Positions 48,120 to 60,396 of a DNA stretch of 64,000 nt are shown here, one piece after another. The notes under the pieces were generated by a model that ran no database searches, was not told the origin of the DNA, and worked only from the letters and a program-made list of their open reading frames with translations. Origin of the DNA: Trichosphaerium sp. ATCC 40318. Lineage: Eukaryota; Discosea; Flabellinia; Trichosidae. The translations under genes were made by a program, and so were the position numbers. Numbering within the stretch: the stretch's first letter is position 1; the number at the start of each line of letters is the position of its first letter. The stretch covers positions 62,001-126,000 of the forward strand of contig JALMLS010000304.1 of NCBI GenBank assembly GCA_038496445.1, in the 5' to 3' direction.

Positions 48120-49418
48120 ATGGTACGATTTATTACTAATTTATTCGATAATAATTGATTTTAGAGCCATCGTGAGTTATTATCGCCAGAAGGTACAAAT
48201 ACAGTCTCTATTGTTGTGTTAATTATGTAGGACTTCGCTGTGATGGGCGTAGACCGCATGAATTAAGAAAAATACGCTGTAAACTTGGTTTACTTCAAAA
48301 GTACGTCTAGTCGCACTCGTTCATTATTTTTAACGCTGTGTAGCGTTGATGGTTCGGCCTATTATGAACAAGGTAACATTGGCTACAAATTCGAAATTCC
48401 TATTGGTTTACGCATAATTAGGTAACACAAAGGCTCTTGTAGCTATTCACGGACCCAGAGAGGTAAAACGAGCTTTTTTATTTACAATTGTTCTAATTTA
48501 CGTCTGAAGGTGCACAGAGGAAAAGGCAAGCGAGAAGGTGTCATCATAAATTGTGTCTATAAAATGGCACCCTTCAGTACAGGCATGTCTTTGTAATCGT
48601 CTAAAAACCTACTAAACGCAATCACAGGCGAACGACGACGCACAACAGGCAAACTAGATCGGTAATTGTTACCCTCTAAGAAACTTAATACTCATTCTTT
48701 TCTTTTTTTCGTAGACGCGAGACAGAGATTTCTCTTGTTATTAAAAGAACTTTTGAAACAGCTATCCTTACAGAGCTTGCACCTTACTCACAACTTGACA
48801 TAAATATACAGATTCTACAAGCTGATGGTGGTACACGCTGTGCTGCTATTAATGCTACAACACTAGCACTTATAGATGCTGGTATTCCGATTAAAGATTT
48901 TGTGGTACGTTTCATAGTGAGACTGTATTGATGATACCAAAAATTGTGTGTCGGGTTCATAATGTTAACGAGTTGTACAACAAGTAGTGCTTGTTGTAGT
49001 AGCAAGTTAGGGTTTTTTAAGTTGAACAGTGACATTTCTTTTTTGAGATGTTTTTTTTTGTTTCGAAATTTATTCTAACTTTTTGAAAGGTCTCTTGTGC
49101 TGCTGGTTACATTGATGGAACACCTATTCTAGGTACTTACTACCTTATACTTTTAACATTAAGGACGAGAACTCATTATTTAATTTATTAGATTTGAACT
49201 ACTTGGAAGACGCGTCAAATAGCCCTGATTTACCTGTTGCTTTAATGCCTAAAACCAACAAAATTTCAATGATTCAAATGGACTCTCGCCTACATATTGA
49301 CACTTTCGAACAAGTACTTACTCTTGCTTGTGAAGGGTGTAGTAAAATATATAAAATAATGAGTACAGCAGTATCTGCACACACAAAGGCATTGTACACC
49401 AAAAGAGGTGTCAAATAA
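48120..49418 (+). CDS. RRP41: Exosome complex subunit RRP41 (EXOSC4)
   Basis: This RNase PH-fold subunit of the hexameric ring of the RNA exosome takes part in 3'-5' RNA processing and decay in nucleus and cytoplasm. The exons give SHRELLSPEG, LRCDGRRPHELRKIRCKLG, DGSAYYEQGNTKALVAIHGP, FSTGERRRTTGKLDRRE, FETAILTELAPYSQLDINIQ, VLQADGGT (as ILQADGGTRCAAINATTLAL), IDAGIPIKDFVVSCAAGYID and the C-terminal helix, all matching the family in order. The start codon ATG (48120-48122) is followed at once by an intron (48123-48164), so the first coding exon is one codon long. Stop is 49416-49418. Confidence 0.93.
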
Positions 49419-49852
49419 AAATGTCTAATCAAATCAAACTGATTTTGAACTGTTATTGTGCGGATTAATCTTGTATCAACAAGCAAGTACTGCAACATTT
49501 GGCATTTGAAGAAAAAAAAACAAAACCTCCTGGGTTTTTATTTGATAGCGCAAGATTATTATTATTAGAGTTGTTTATGAATAATGGTATTATGTTTTGG
49601 GTTTTTTTTTACAAGGCCTCATGAGCATCAAATGTACGTGCTTTTGGAGGTCGCATACTATGTAGCTTAAATGTCTTTTTGGAACGTGGAGATGATACAG
49701 GCTTTTGTCGTTTGTTTGCCTAAAGAAAATATTACAAACTTGGAAAAAAAAAGGCTTCGGCAGCTGTTTGTGTTGTTACTACACGTGACAAATAATAAGA
49801 ACAAAAAAAAAAGAGCTTGTTTGCTGAAGTTTTCTGCGATAGTCATTTTTAT

Positions 49853-51245
49853 TTAACGTACTGGTAATGGCGATGGTACCTTTTTAGGTGGTTCTGGATG
49901 CTTCCTAAAGATAGTTTAACGAAACAAAACCAAAAATACAAAGCACGAGAAAAATAAAAAAAGCAAGAAAAAAAAATTTGCTTCGTGTCCATGTGAGTAC
50001 TCTTCTTTTTCTTCTTTCTTTTTATGTTCTTCAACAACTACTTCTTCTTCTTCTTTTTGTTCTTCTAATGATACTTGTTTTTCTTCTTGTTGTTGGATAT
50101 AATCGTCATTTACTTCTAACCATTGTTTGTTATTTGTTTCGTTATCTTTAATATCTACTGTAGGTTTCTCATCTAATTTATTTATATCTAGCTTTGATAG
50201 ATTCATATTAAGTTGGTTTACTTTCTGAACATCTAATTTGTTAATATCCATATCAATTTCTTCATCAGAAGACTCGCTATCAGATTCATTATTTCGACTT
50301 AAATTTCTGTGAACAACACGTTGTTGGTTTGTTGCTCTTTGTTGTTGCATAACTGGATTTGGTCTGACTTGGTGTTGTAGTGGTTTTTGAGGTCGTAATG
50401 GACCATTGTGACGAACAGTGTTGCCTGCAGGATAGAATAAGAAGATAAAAACTAGTAACGACTTTTTTTTTTTGCAAACCAAAAAACAAAAAATCAAAAG
50501 TTTTTTGTTTTACACGCACCTGGATATCTATTCTGTTGATATTGTTGTTGATAATTATTAGGATACCTTGGTTGGTTACCATAAACTATATTTTGTCTAT
50601 TTGTGCCCATTGATGGGTCTGAAATAAAACGTTAATCCAACAGCTATTAAAGAAACTTGAAAAAAAAAGAAAACCGCCAACCGCCGCGAAACGTACTTTG
50701 TTGTGGATGATATTGTGGTACACGTTGCGCTTGATGAGGTACATCAAATTGCAGCGGTGTTGGCCCAAGATAGTTCGCTTGTTGTGGTTGTGTTGTTTTT
50801 GTAGTTGATTGTGCTTGTTGTGGTATTTGAGTCTGTTGTTGCGGCTACAAACATTGTGAGCGTTCGTGAAATTTTGCGTGACATCTCATGTTTTGTACCC
50901 TCATTGTAGATGTCATAACAGGGTTTGTAGGCGTCATAGCACCTATAGGACGTATAGGCCCCGCTGTCGGTACGTATAGTAGATGTCCGTTGGGATTGCG
51001 TTTAAAGTGATGAATGACCACCGTTTGATTGCCAAACATGTCTTCGTATGTATCTCTCCGTTTAACTGCTCAATTATTACGTACAAAACTCTGTAAAATA
51101 AACAAACAGATATTCTTACCTTCATTATTTGGATAATGCAGATACTCTGACCGAACTAAAGGTGAATTACGATAGATTGTAGTTAGTTAGACTGCGTACG
51201 AGGAGGACCCTTCGGAATACCATTGCTACTCAACTCTTGGCCCAT
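49853..51245 (-). CDS. Gln-rich protein with charged C-terminal coil, probably N-myristoylated
   Basis: ATG 51245-51243 opens MGQELSSNGIPKGPPRTQS, which fits the myristoylation rule (Gly2, Ser6). Later exons encode a short ordered part (NQTVVIHHFKRNPNGHLLYV) and then a long Gln/Pro/Asn-rich stretch (QQYQQNRYPG; QQQTQIPQQAQ). An acidic patch (SDSESSDEEIDMDINKLD) with four similar NKLD/SKLD repeats follows, then a Glu/Lys coil, ending KHPEPPKKVPSPLPVR. Stop is at 49855-49853. I do not recognise the family; low-complexity content suggests a scaffold. Intron borders near 50,480 and 50,640-50,700 are approximate. Confidence 0.6.
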
Positions 51246-51338
51246 TTGAGCGACTGTAAAAAAAAAATAGACATACTTTTCGTAACTTAACGCAGAATTT
51301 GGTAAGGCGGCTGAAAAATATAAATTGCCTAATCAAAA
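51246..51338. promoter_or_regulatory. Compact divergent promoter
   Basis: Only 93 bases separate the start codons of the minus-strand Gln-rich gene and the plus-strand RhoGAP-PP2C gene, so the two must share a promoter region. No specific element is recognised. Confidence 0.55.
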
Positions 51339-53802
51339 ATGGCGGAGGCACCGTCGATGGCTGAAACACGCTATCGTGGTAGGTCAAAGACTGAGACAAA
51401 CTTCCAAGGTGTATCTGTGCAACAATTACTTGGTGAAACACGTATGCACATTTCGCTTCAATTTATGTGATCTAACGCGCTCACAGCCGAAAATACAATT
51501 CCTACCGGACTTTTGGACATGTTTGACTATTTGTTTGCACACGGTAACCTTTCAAATATACCTAATACGCCTAAATACATCAAGGTTTGGAGGTTGATGG
51601 TCTATTTACGCAAAAGCTGCCAAAAGATCACTTTAAAGAGGCGAAAAAGTACCTGGAGAGTATCACTCTATTTGTATGCGAAGATTTCGCTGCCAATTTT
51701 GGAGTGCGTATGGTTGCTGAAGTTGTAAAGCTTTATTTCGAGCAACTTCCTGATCCATTGCTTGGCTATGATGCATACTCAGCATATGTGAAAGCACATG
51801 GAAGTATTCACGCACTACGAGACATAGTACAGGTTTGTAAAGATATATGCATGAATTCTGTTGTCTTCCTTTTTGGCTGTTGGTTGCGCTTACGCATCGA
51901 AATACGTATAAAACACCTTCTAACTGATTTGTTTTAGACTCGTTTAACGCCTGCCTTAAAAGAGCTTGCTGATGCTTTATTTGAACTCCTTTATGCTTTA
52001 AATGAAGCTTCTAAGGATGAAATTGGTAGATTGAGCGAGATGGGGATGGTTTGGGCTCCTATAGTTCTTTGTCCAAAGAGGTAAATCGATAACATTATTC
52101 TTCATTTACAATGAAGTTTTTTCCATAAATAGAGCGCTGCTCATGCTTATGAATGTATAGAGAGACTATGGAGACTATGCTTGAAACAAAGAAGCGTATA
52201 TCAGCAGTTAAATACATGATTAAGTACTGGGATAAGATATTCTTTGAAGAAGTTCCTCAAAAGACAATAATAATTCGTAATCGCCTTCCTCGGGCTCTTG
52301 ATTTATATTCTGCATTGGATGAGTTCAGTTCTATATATACAGACAGAAATGAGAACCTTAGAAGGCAGTTAAAGACGTTAGAGTTAAAGCTAGAAAAGGT
52401 TGAAAGCATGCATGATGTCAAGAAGGTTGGGGTTTTTTTATTCGAAGAAACCAGTGTTGATTCGTTCTTAGGTTTACAAGGCAATAAGATCTCTACAGAA
52501 AGACTTTGAGGCTAAAACATTGCCTATCGAAGACTCTTCACGTGTTTTAAGAACAGTCAAGTGTAAAACAAATGTTCAGTCCGGTCACCATGGCATGATT
52601 GGACACAGGTTAGATTTTAGTTGACACTTTCTGGTTCTTTTTTTTTAACCTCGTTTTAAAGGCCTACTATGGAAGATGAAACAACAATAATTGATGATCT
52701 GAATGAAGAGATTAAACTACTAACTATGGATGTGAATAGATCGTATTACGGAGTATACGATGGTCATTCTGGAGACGAAGCTGCAAAAATTTCTGGAAAA
52801 AGACTACATAGGAATATATGCTCAAGTCCTAAATTTCTTGAGGTGTGACACCCTTGGTACAACTTTATTCTTATTCCATATTTAGGGAGACATATTTGGT
52901 GCTCTGAAAGAGGGACTACAAACAACAGATAACGGTACACAAACCAGTACGAGCTTAACTTGTGTTGACCTTTTTTTTTTCATAGAAATTATTGCGCAAG
53001 GTGAAATCAAGAAATTCACAGCTGGTACAACAATTGTCATTGTTCTCATTATTGGCGAGAAATTGTATGTATGCAATTTGGGTGATTCAGAGGCTGTAAT
53101 GGGTGCGACAAGTAGATTAACTAACTTAGAAACTTGTCACTCAGACATGATTGTCTGACTTTGTTTCGTTTGTTCTAGGCCGACGTGTTGATGATGAGAC
53201 TTCTTTAAGACATAAAGCTATGCTACTGTCATATAAACATAAACCTGAGAGTCCAGAAGAGAAAGAGCGTATTACTAAGATGGGTGGCTATGTTTTTAAG
53301 GTAAGCCTTTGTGAAGACTTTTTTCCTGGTTCTAAGCGGTTTTTTTACAGGGCCGTGTGTTTGGCAGTTTAGCTGTATCGAGAGCGCTTGGCGATGCTCA
53401 ATTCAAGATTCCAAAATTGCGTGTTAACTACGTTACAATCGATCCTTACCTTAACAGTTTCGATCTTGGTGATGATGGTACGTCCACGAATGATGTTTTT
53501 TTTATTATTGTTTGTACTTTAACTAAGTTCTTCTGTTATAGACGAGTTTGTTATTTTGGCTTGTGATGGTTTATGGGATGTATTGACATACCAAGAGGCA
53601 GTTGATTTTGGTGCTTATTGTCTTGAGAAGGGATGTAGCGCACAAGAAACAAGGCATGTTTTTTGAATGTTTTTTCTTTTTTTTTTTGATTGAAACTAAT
53701 TGGAGTTTTTTTAGCAAGCTGCTCGCAGAAAAAGCATTTGAAGGTGGATCAAAAGATAATATTAGTGTTATAGTAGTTGTTTTGAACTGGAAGTTGTACT
53801 AA
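51339..53802 (+). CDS. RhoGAP-PP2C fusion protein
   Basis: ATG 51339 ([14 protein letters not shown]) leads into a RhoGAP-like domain: [53 protein letters not shown]. The arginine finger is missing: the family's GIFRVSG is GLFTQKL here. A coiled coil follows ([20 protein letters not shown]), then a complete PP2C (PPM) Ser/Thr phosphatase: [77 protein letters not shown]. The metal-binding aspartates and glutamate are present. Introns joining the two halves keep frame (LCPKR to ETMETM; KK to VYKAIRSLQ). I infer a phosphatase steered by binding a Rho GTPase. Stop is 53800-53802. Confidence 0.88.
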
Positions 53803-54033
53803 GATTTGTAATATAAACCACACATACAATGTAAATGCTGTAGCTCAAAATTAATATTGAATTGGAAACTATTTCAAATATTCAAAAAAGGGTTTACTGC
53901 AAGTTCTTGGAAAGTCTAGACAGGTTTCATGAACAAATGATTAACTTGACTATTTGGGTTCTTCGCCAAGTAATCTATGTGTTGCAGTGTGTACTACAAA
54001 AGTGATAGGGATGCCAACACTATATGTTTATTT

Positions 54034-56069
54034 TCAAACAATTGTTATCTTTACACATTCCTCGTAACTGGAACTCTCAGAAATCGTAGAAGAATCTGTC
54101 AAAGTGCCCGAAGACGAAGAAGAAGAAGAAGAATAAGCTCCACCCGAAAATGAAGTTGAGTAAGAACCTGAACTTGTATCGATTTCTTCTGTATTTTCTT
54201 TTTTTGCTTTTCTCTTCCCCACATATTTTTTAAATGACCTACACCAGTTATTTAAGTATTCACTTGAATGGCGAAGAACGGGGCTTCCTTGAAATATTTG
54301 TTTCATTACGCACGTGCAATTAACATGACAAATACGTGAACCTGATCTTACAGCTTGAAGTAATTTTTGTCTAACCACATGTGGTTGTTGCTGGATTGCT
54401 GGAAAATCTTCAATAAACGCTTTGTACTTTTTTAAGAACCCTGCTGCATCAAATAAAAAGGTTTCTAAGAAGGAGTGAGAAGTGACCTCAATCACAGTGT
54501 GAAAGGCAAAATGGGTTGGTTTTTTTTTTTTGAAGTTTGGCGTCACTCACCTTTCCCATGTTTATTATCGCTCTATCTCTGCACTGTAATACTGTCACAG
54601 TTGGAAATAGAAGTGTAGGATCCTCTATAATAAAACTACCGAGCTCAACAAGTCGACTATTATGAGTCCATATTGATACACCATTCCAAAATAAACCACA
54701 TCCTTTAAACATACATTAGACATTTTGTCTTGATGTTTTACGATGTATTGGCATAAAATGTGTTTTTCAAGTTTAGTTAGAAAAGGTCATTTATTTGTAC
54801 CTATTACTTCTTTATTTGTTAGTTTGGTAGTCTTGGCAAAGGTTTCATCACTACGACCTTGACTGAAAAACTTGCCTATGAAAAAACAATATTACAACCA
54901 ACAAATTATATTCTTCTGATGCTCACCCCAATCATCGCTATGTAAAGCGTAGCTGAATCTTTGCCAACCAACAGCGGCATTAAGCCTATATCCTTCTCTT
55001 GCTAGTCCTATAGCAATACCACTACAAAACATATTAACTTATTAAAAATTGTAAAACGATAAGAACAAGAAATAAGTGTTGTACTTACCCTCCCTTTCGT
55101 TTCGCAAAATCACCTCTATTCACATGCATCTCAACTTCAAAATAACCAAACATACACTGTGCTTTTGTCCCATTAAATGCCCAAGGTTTTGTGATTTGTA
55201 CAGTCTTGGGAAAAGAAAAACGTTAATTAAGCGCATGGTGAGAAAAATATGAGAAAAATACATCTAACACGTGATAAAATAATCATTTGTCACGTGTTAC
55301 TAAATAAAATAATAATTACCTTTGGGTTTTGACCATTAACTTTTTCAGCGTGTTCAACTACAGTATGCGTAGGATAAACACTCATCTTTACATAAGTTTC
55401 ATTTGTTTCACTTCGTTGCTTTTCTCCCTTTATGAATCCACCTCCTTTCTTATTCTCAAACTGCTGTGTGATGTATTTACGTGGATACCTGTCAACTTCT
55501 TGTGGTACAATATCATCTATAGATTAATTAGAAACACTTCAAATACGAAAACTCGAAACGGAAACGACGAGGTAAAATATTTCAAAAATTTTGTACCAAG
55601 CACTTTGTGCAGTTTTTTCCAGCTTGTAATATTAATACGATAAAGAGGAAGTATGTGGACATATTCTCGATAGCATTTAATACGTGCTGGTTGTGATTTG
55701 AATAGAATCTAAATACACGAGTTAAAGGCTAAATGAAGCGAGTAATAGGTCATTATTACGTAATAGTAGTTAAGACAAAGCCTTGCTAGCGCCATATAAC
55801 TCGTTGAGTCTAAATAAGACGAGACTTGCAGTAATATCTCCTACGTTAAGGCTTAGTATTTTACTTTAAGATATACGCTCGTTTATGGCGTTTGGATGGA
55901 ATTTAAGTTAAAATTTACGTTAATGTTAATTTCCACTCACCGTTGGTAATGTAAGCATAGCGCAATCGTAATCGTACGTATTCTCATCAGGAAGGCGAAT
56001 TTCTACTGCTGGTTGCCTTGTACGTTTCTTCTTTCCTCCCACAAGCTTAAACAAGCTTCGCAGTGCCAT
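54034..56069 (-). CDS. SPRY-domain protein with Ser-rich tail
   Basis: ATG 56069-56067 (MALRSLFKLVGGKKRTRQ) opens a basic N-terminus. The SPRY domain follows: GYFEVEMHVNRGDFAKRKGG, IAIGLAREGYRLNAAVGWQR, FSYALHSDD, GCGLFWNGVSIWTHN, and ending PTVTVLQCRDRAIINMGK. This is the usual SPRY strand order, a protein-interaction fold. The C-terminal part is helical and ends in a Ser-rich region with a run of eight serines and ECVKITIV, stop at 54036-54034. The partner is unknown. Confidence 0.82.
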
Positions 56070-56635
56070 TGTTACTCTCGCTTTACACTTTAATCGAGCT
56101 TAAACGCTCTAAACTTATCGTAGCATTTCACTGAAAAGTGTTTGTGCACAGTACTGACTAGTTCGAACTTTGTGGTCCACTTTCCATCGTATCTTCTCTT
56201 TTCTTTATGTCTTAATCAAGACAAACAAAACATATATAAGCCTCCCCGTTACAATGTGTACGTGCGGATACTGTTTCTTGCAGTTTCTTTCAGTTTCTTT
56301 CAAGTATCGTTGCGCATTGGGAGTGTCTTAAAGTTGTACCCAGCCAACTGCCTGAATTGTTGTGTGAACTATTTTATTTTAATCACAGTAGTTACGAATG
56401 TCAAGTTATACTGTGGTTTAAACTTCTTGAAAGCCTCTTCTTTTTTTGACAAATCTGGAGTAAGAATAAAAAGCGAAAACTATGAGAACGTCAGCGTGTC
56501 AGTAAAGCAAAAAAAAGCTAGGCCTTAAAGGACAAGAAAAGAAACACGTACAAGTAACACATGAGATGATAACAATTACACACATCAGTATATAGAACCA
56601 TATTGGGACTAAGGAAACATTTCGTAAGAAAAAAG
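56070..56635. other. Spacer with one doubtful open frame
   Basis: A 128-codon plus-strand open frame (56142-56528) contains hydrophobic stretches but overlaps the probable promoter of the SPRY gene and the 3' flank of the next gene. It has no motif, so I treat it as chance. No other gene is seen. Confidence 0.4.
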
Positions 56636-59600
56636 TCACGTGGGCAAAAGCTGTTTTAAGAATAGCTGATCTACTTGATCAGCATTTGTCGTACCAACAG
56701 TACATGATGTAGCTCCTTTTTTTGATGTAAAAAAGGAGCAAGATAAGCAACCATTGTTAGCGAAGTATTTACCTGCTTCACACTAATAATAAAACAACAT
56801 TAGTTGGTTAAAAGACAAAACAGTTTCCAAAGCAAAACAGTACCACATTGCAACCATCGTTATTTTCATTTACAACTGACCCTGGCGTGCATCTTTTACA
56901 TCCAGCAGATCCGTTGGTTGAATATTCTGGCCATGTACAATACGAACATCTTAGAGATCCGCTAAAAGAAAAGAGTAAGCAGATCCGCAGATCGAACTTG
57001 TTTTTTAAACCTTAAAGCATGCACGTTGTGTTTGAATACTGTCCTCCTTCACAAGGTTTACATTCTTCAGAACCCGAGGCTAATGTACTTGTTCCAATAG
57101 GACAAGGTGTACATGTAGGTTGTGTAGTTGTATTAGAAAATGAGCCAGCTGGACATGATCGACAGTTGAGGACATTTTCATAAGATACACTTCCAAGTTT
57201 GCATTCAGCTGTGAAAAAAAGTAAGTTTTCTAAATCACGTGTCTCCAGATCACATACGTTTTCTACCAAGCGCTTTATTATCATGTATGTGAAAGTATCT
57301 CGTTACTTTTCCAAAATATCATCATTATCAGTATTGATAATCGGGAAGTTCTAAAACAAAAAAATCACATTAGCAACAATATCGCTTTGTTTGGGTAAAA
57401 ACTGAGTTAAGCCCTTTTTGTTCTCAACTTACTGTATCACCGAAAACATTTCTTGTTACTTCTATATCACCTCTTCTAATAATGTCTATCTTCATATATA
57501 TTCCAGAACCATTGAAATTGTTACCAGTCATATCACATGTTAGAGTTGGAGTTGACGACCTATACGAGCCTCGAATGTGCAAACAACCCTGAAATTTTTA
57601 GTACAAATACTTGAATAAGATATTTTTAGGCAGTGATAGCCATTGCTAAATAAAGTACATCAGTCTTTGTGTTATTTCCATTACAGTTATTGAATTTGTT
57701 GTTATCTACGATAGCATTTTCTACTTCTTTGAAGTATATTTGCTGACTTCCATCAAAAGAAAGAGTATTGTTTATCAAAGTAACATTGGTAGCTAGTTTT
57801 AAAAAAACCAATCAGTTAAAAAATAACAACTTTTCGCAGCTGTGCTCTGAACTTACTTTGAAAAGCAGTCATAGAAGCAAAACTCCATTCACTGTTTTGT
57901 ATTGTAACAGAATTAACATGTTCAACACTTGAAAACGATGCACCATTAAAGGTACAAGAGTCAATAAAAACACTACCAGAGATAAATACTATCCAAAATT
58001 AATACCGTCACGTGATTTAAGTTGAACGTACAAAACTTGTTGTCATCGCTACTAAAGTCAGAGTTATAGATATATACATCAACGCCACCAGAAGTCACAA
58101 GTCCTCCAGAAAAACCAATAATAATCACAGTAGCTTCTGGCTTTCCAGTTAAACCCTAATTGTGCAAACAATTAGACTTTGGTAATCAACAAAACATGTT
58201 TAAAATAACAGAGAGAAGTTGCTATAGCACAATAGCGCAAAGTGTTGTTGATTATTTCTATTGAGATAAGAACTGAGAAAAGAGAAGGCGTACGGACCAT
58301 ACAATACTCACAAGATGGTTTAGATCTTGTTTTATTATCCCAATCATTATGAACAATATGAAGTACACCACGAACTGACGAATCCCAGTTTACGTCTTGT
58401 TGTTGACTTGGATAATCGCCACCTTTTAGAATAAGTCAGACTTGTGTGAACGCGAGCAAAACAACGAATGTGTACGATTGTGGAGATGTACAGAATGAAA
58501 TGAATTGATTCCGAAAAAACACGAAATGTTCCGAAAAAAACACGAAATATTCTGAAACATTCCGTGTTTTTACCATCTCCAAACCATATCTCATATAGTT
58601 GAAGCAAGGTCTTTTAGTAGGTAGTTTCCAAGAGCATTGCAGCACAGTTCGTAACAAAAAAGTGAAGTTGATAACAGCTTTTTGCAATCGTGATAATCTG
58701 AGTCAGTACTGCGACTATTTTGCGAAGTTGTCTAAAGAACAGAAATGGCATTGAGATAGTAAAATCACTGGTACTCCTGATAGGTTTTGTGGAGAAGTTT
58801 TTTTCACTTAACGTTGTACACGCGACTTTCGTAGTTTCTGTGTGTTGGAAGTGCTCCTTGCTTGTGCTACAGCAACTCAAGATGGTTTTTGTGCAAAACA
58901 ATCACTTTGGAAGTGTACGAAAGTGATTTGAAAGCGCTTTATTTTCGCTTCCTAATCGCTTCATAACGCCTTGGTAGAAACGCCTTAGAATCACTTGGAA
59001 AGCGGTTTGAAAGTGATTTGAAAGTGATTCCAAAGTGATTTCTAGGCGCTTTTTTTCCTCAAAGCATCAGTATTGGTTGTAATACATCTGAGGTGCACTT
59101 ACGAAATAACAAAATTGCAAAAGGTGCACCTACAACATCAAGAGATAAAAAAACTCATGTAGAAATCACTTTGGAATCACTTTCAAATCACTTTCAAACC
59201 GCTTTCCAAGTGATTCTAAGGCGTTTCTACCAAGGCGTTATGAAGCGATTAGGAAGCGAAAATAAAGCGCTTTCAAATCACTTTTGAATCACTTGGAAAG
59301 TGCTCGCTATGCACAGAAAACCATCTTGATTTGCTGTAGCACAAGCAAGGAGCACTTCCAACACACAGAAACTACAAAAGTCGTGTATACAATGCTAAAT
59401 GAAAGAAAGTCAAATCACCGTATCAGTAACCACTGATTGTACTATGTCTCAGTGACACTTCTCATTCTTTCTATGTCACTTTTTGGAACAAGAACAGCTG
59501 CTCACTGCAATGCTCTTGGAAAACAACCAAAAGTTCTTGCTTCAACTGTGTTAAGATGTGGTTGTCCAGGGCAATCTACTTACCAGTAAAAACACGGAAT

Positions 59601-59990
59601 GTTTCAGAATATTTCGTGTTTTTTTCGGAACATTTCGTGTTTTTTCGGAATCAATTCATTTCATTCTGTACATCTCCTGTACGTGCAACTTTGATTAAAA
59701 AACAGTTCCTGTACCTTGAACGCATACAACACAACTCGAGTTTACGCCTCCTCGGCACCTTGTATCTGTACTGTGGTTCGATACAGACCATAACGTTTGA
59801 AAAGGTTCCGTTTTTGTGCCATTTCCCTTTGCAGTATCATTAAATACACTACAAACTCGTCCTTAACACTACATACTGTCGTGTCGTTGCCATTAGCAGC
59901 CAGGAAAAAATCACAATTTGTTGATGCTTTAACGTGCTGAGGTATGCATAAAACAGCGATAAACAAAGCAAATAGCTTCATTGCAATCAT
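56636..59990 (-). CDS. Secreted beta-helix-like surface protein with cysteine-rich C-terminal repeats
   Basis: ATG 59990-59988 (or the next ATG, MKLFALFIAVLCIPQHVKAS) opens a signal peptide, followed by CDFFLAANGNDTTVCS. Exons from 58.44 kb down give beta-helix-like text (ATVIIIGFSGGLVTSGGVDV, VENAIVDNNKFNNCNGNN). The C-terminal part has ephrin-receptor-like GCC2/GCC3 repeats (CRSCPAGSFSNTTTQPTCTP CPIGT; CKPCEGGQYSNT). It ends LKQLLPT with stop at 56638-56636 and no obvious membrane anchor. The inverted-repeat element copy B lies in the intron between the early exons (about 59.75 kb) and the exon at 58.44 kb. Exon borders near 59.7-59.9 kb are uncertain. Confidence 0.65.
58482..59677. mobile_element. 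Inverted-repeat DNA element, copy B (uninterrupted)
   Basis: The element starts GGAGATGTACAGAATGAAAT and ends with the inverse ATTTCATTCTGTACATCTCC. It is flanked by TGT on both sides, a 3-base target duplication. Its two halves are near mirror images, including a shared phrase (CTTGCTTGTGCTACAGCA and its inverse) and arms full of AAGTGATTTGAAAGTG-type words, so a transcript could fold into a long hairpin. No transposase is encoded. It lies in an intron of the minus-strand surface protein gene, is the same family as copy A in inverted orientation, and shows the pre-insertion site of the LTR element. Confidence 0.88.
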
Positions 59991-60396
59991 TGTATGAGGT
60001 TTGGATATTTGGCAAAGTTCACCAACCTTTCTTGATTTGTTGGGAACAAGTTTTTGCTCGACAACAAAAAAAAATTCTGTGAAACTTTGAAGTACGTATT
60101 ATTTAAGAGCATCAACACCCTTTTGTGTCGAATGAATTAGCCAAATCCACTTAAACAGTGATGTACTACTCCTAACATGAGGTTGCAATGTTTTAACAGA
60201 GCTACAATTTTATTTTGTGTACGCTCAGGTTTTAATACTCTTACTACACTTTCAAGGTATATTAAGGAGATTTTCACATTTTACAATAATGTCATTCCAT
60301 AAAACCAATAAAACATGTTTATTTTTTCTCACAGCTCTCATACTTACTGTGTAGATTCAAAGCACATAGTGCGTACACCATAGCACATTCAACTGC
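59991..60396. other. Intergenic stretch
   Basis: This lies between the start of the surface protein gene and the end of the kinase gene, both on the minus strand. It is AT-rich with no credible gene and probably contains the surface gene's promoter. Confidence 0.45.

Noticed and set aside
56142-56528. 128-codon plus-strand open frame with hydrophobic stretches
   Set aside because: It lies in the spacer upstream of the SPRY gene with no family match and no conserved features; hydrophobicity follows from T-rich sequence.
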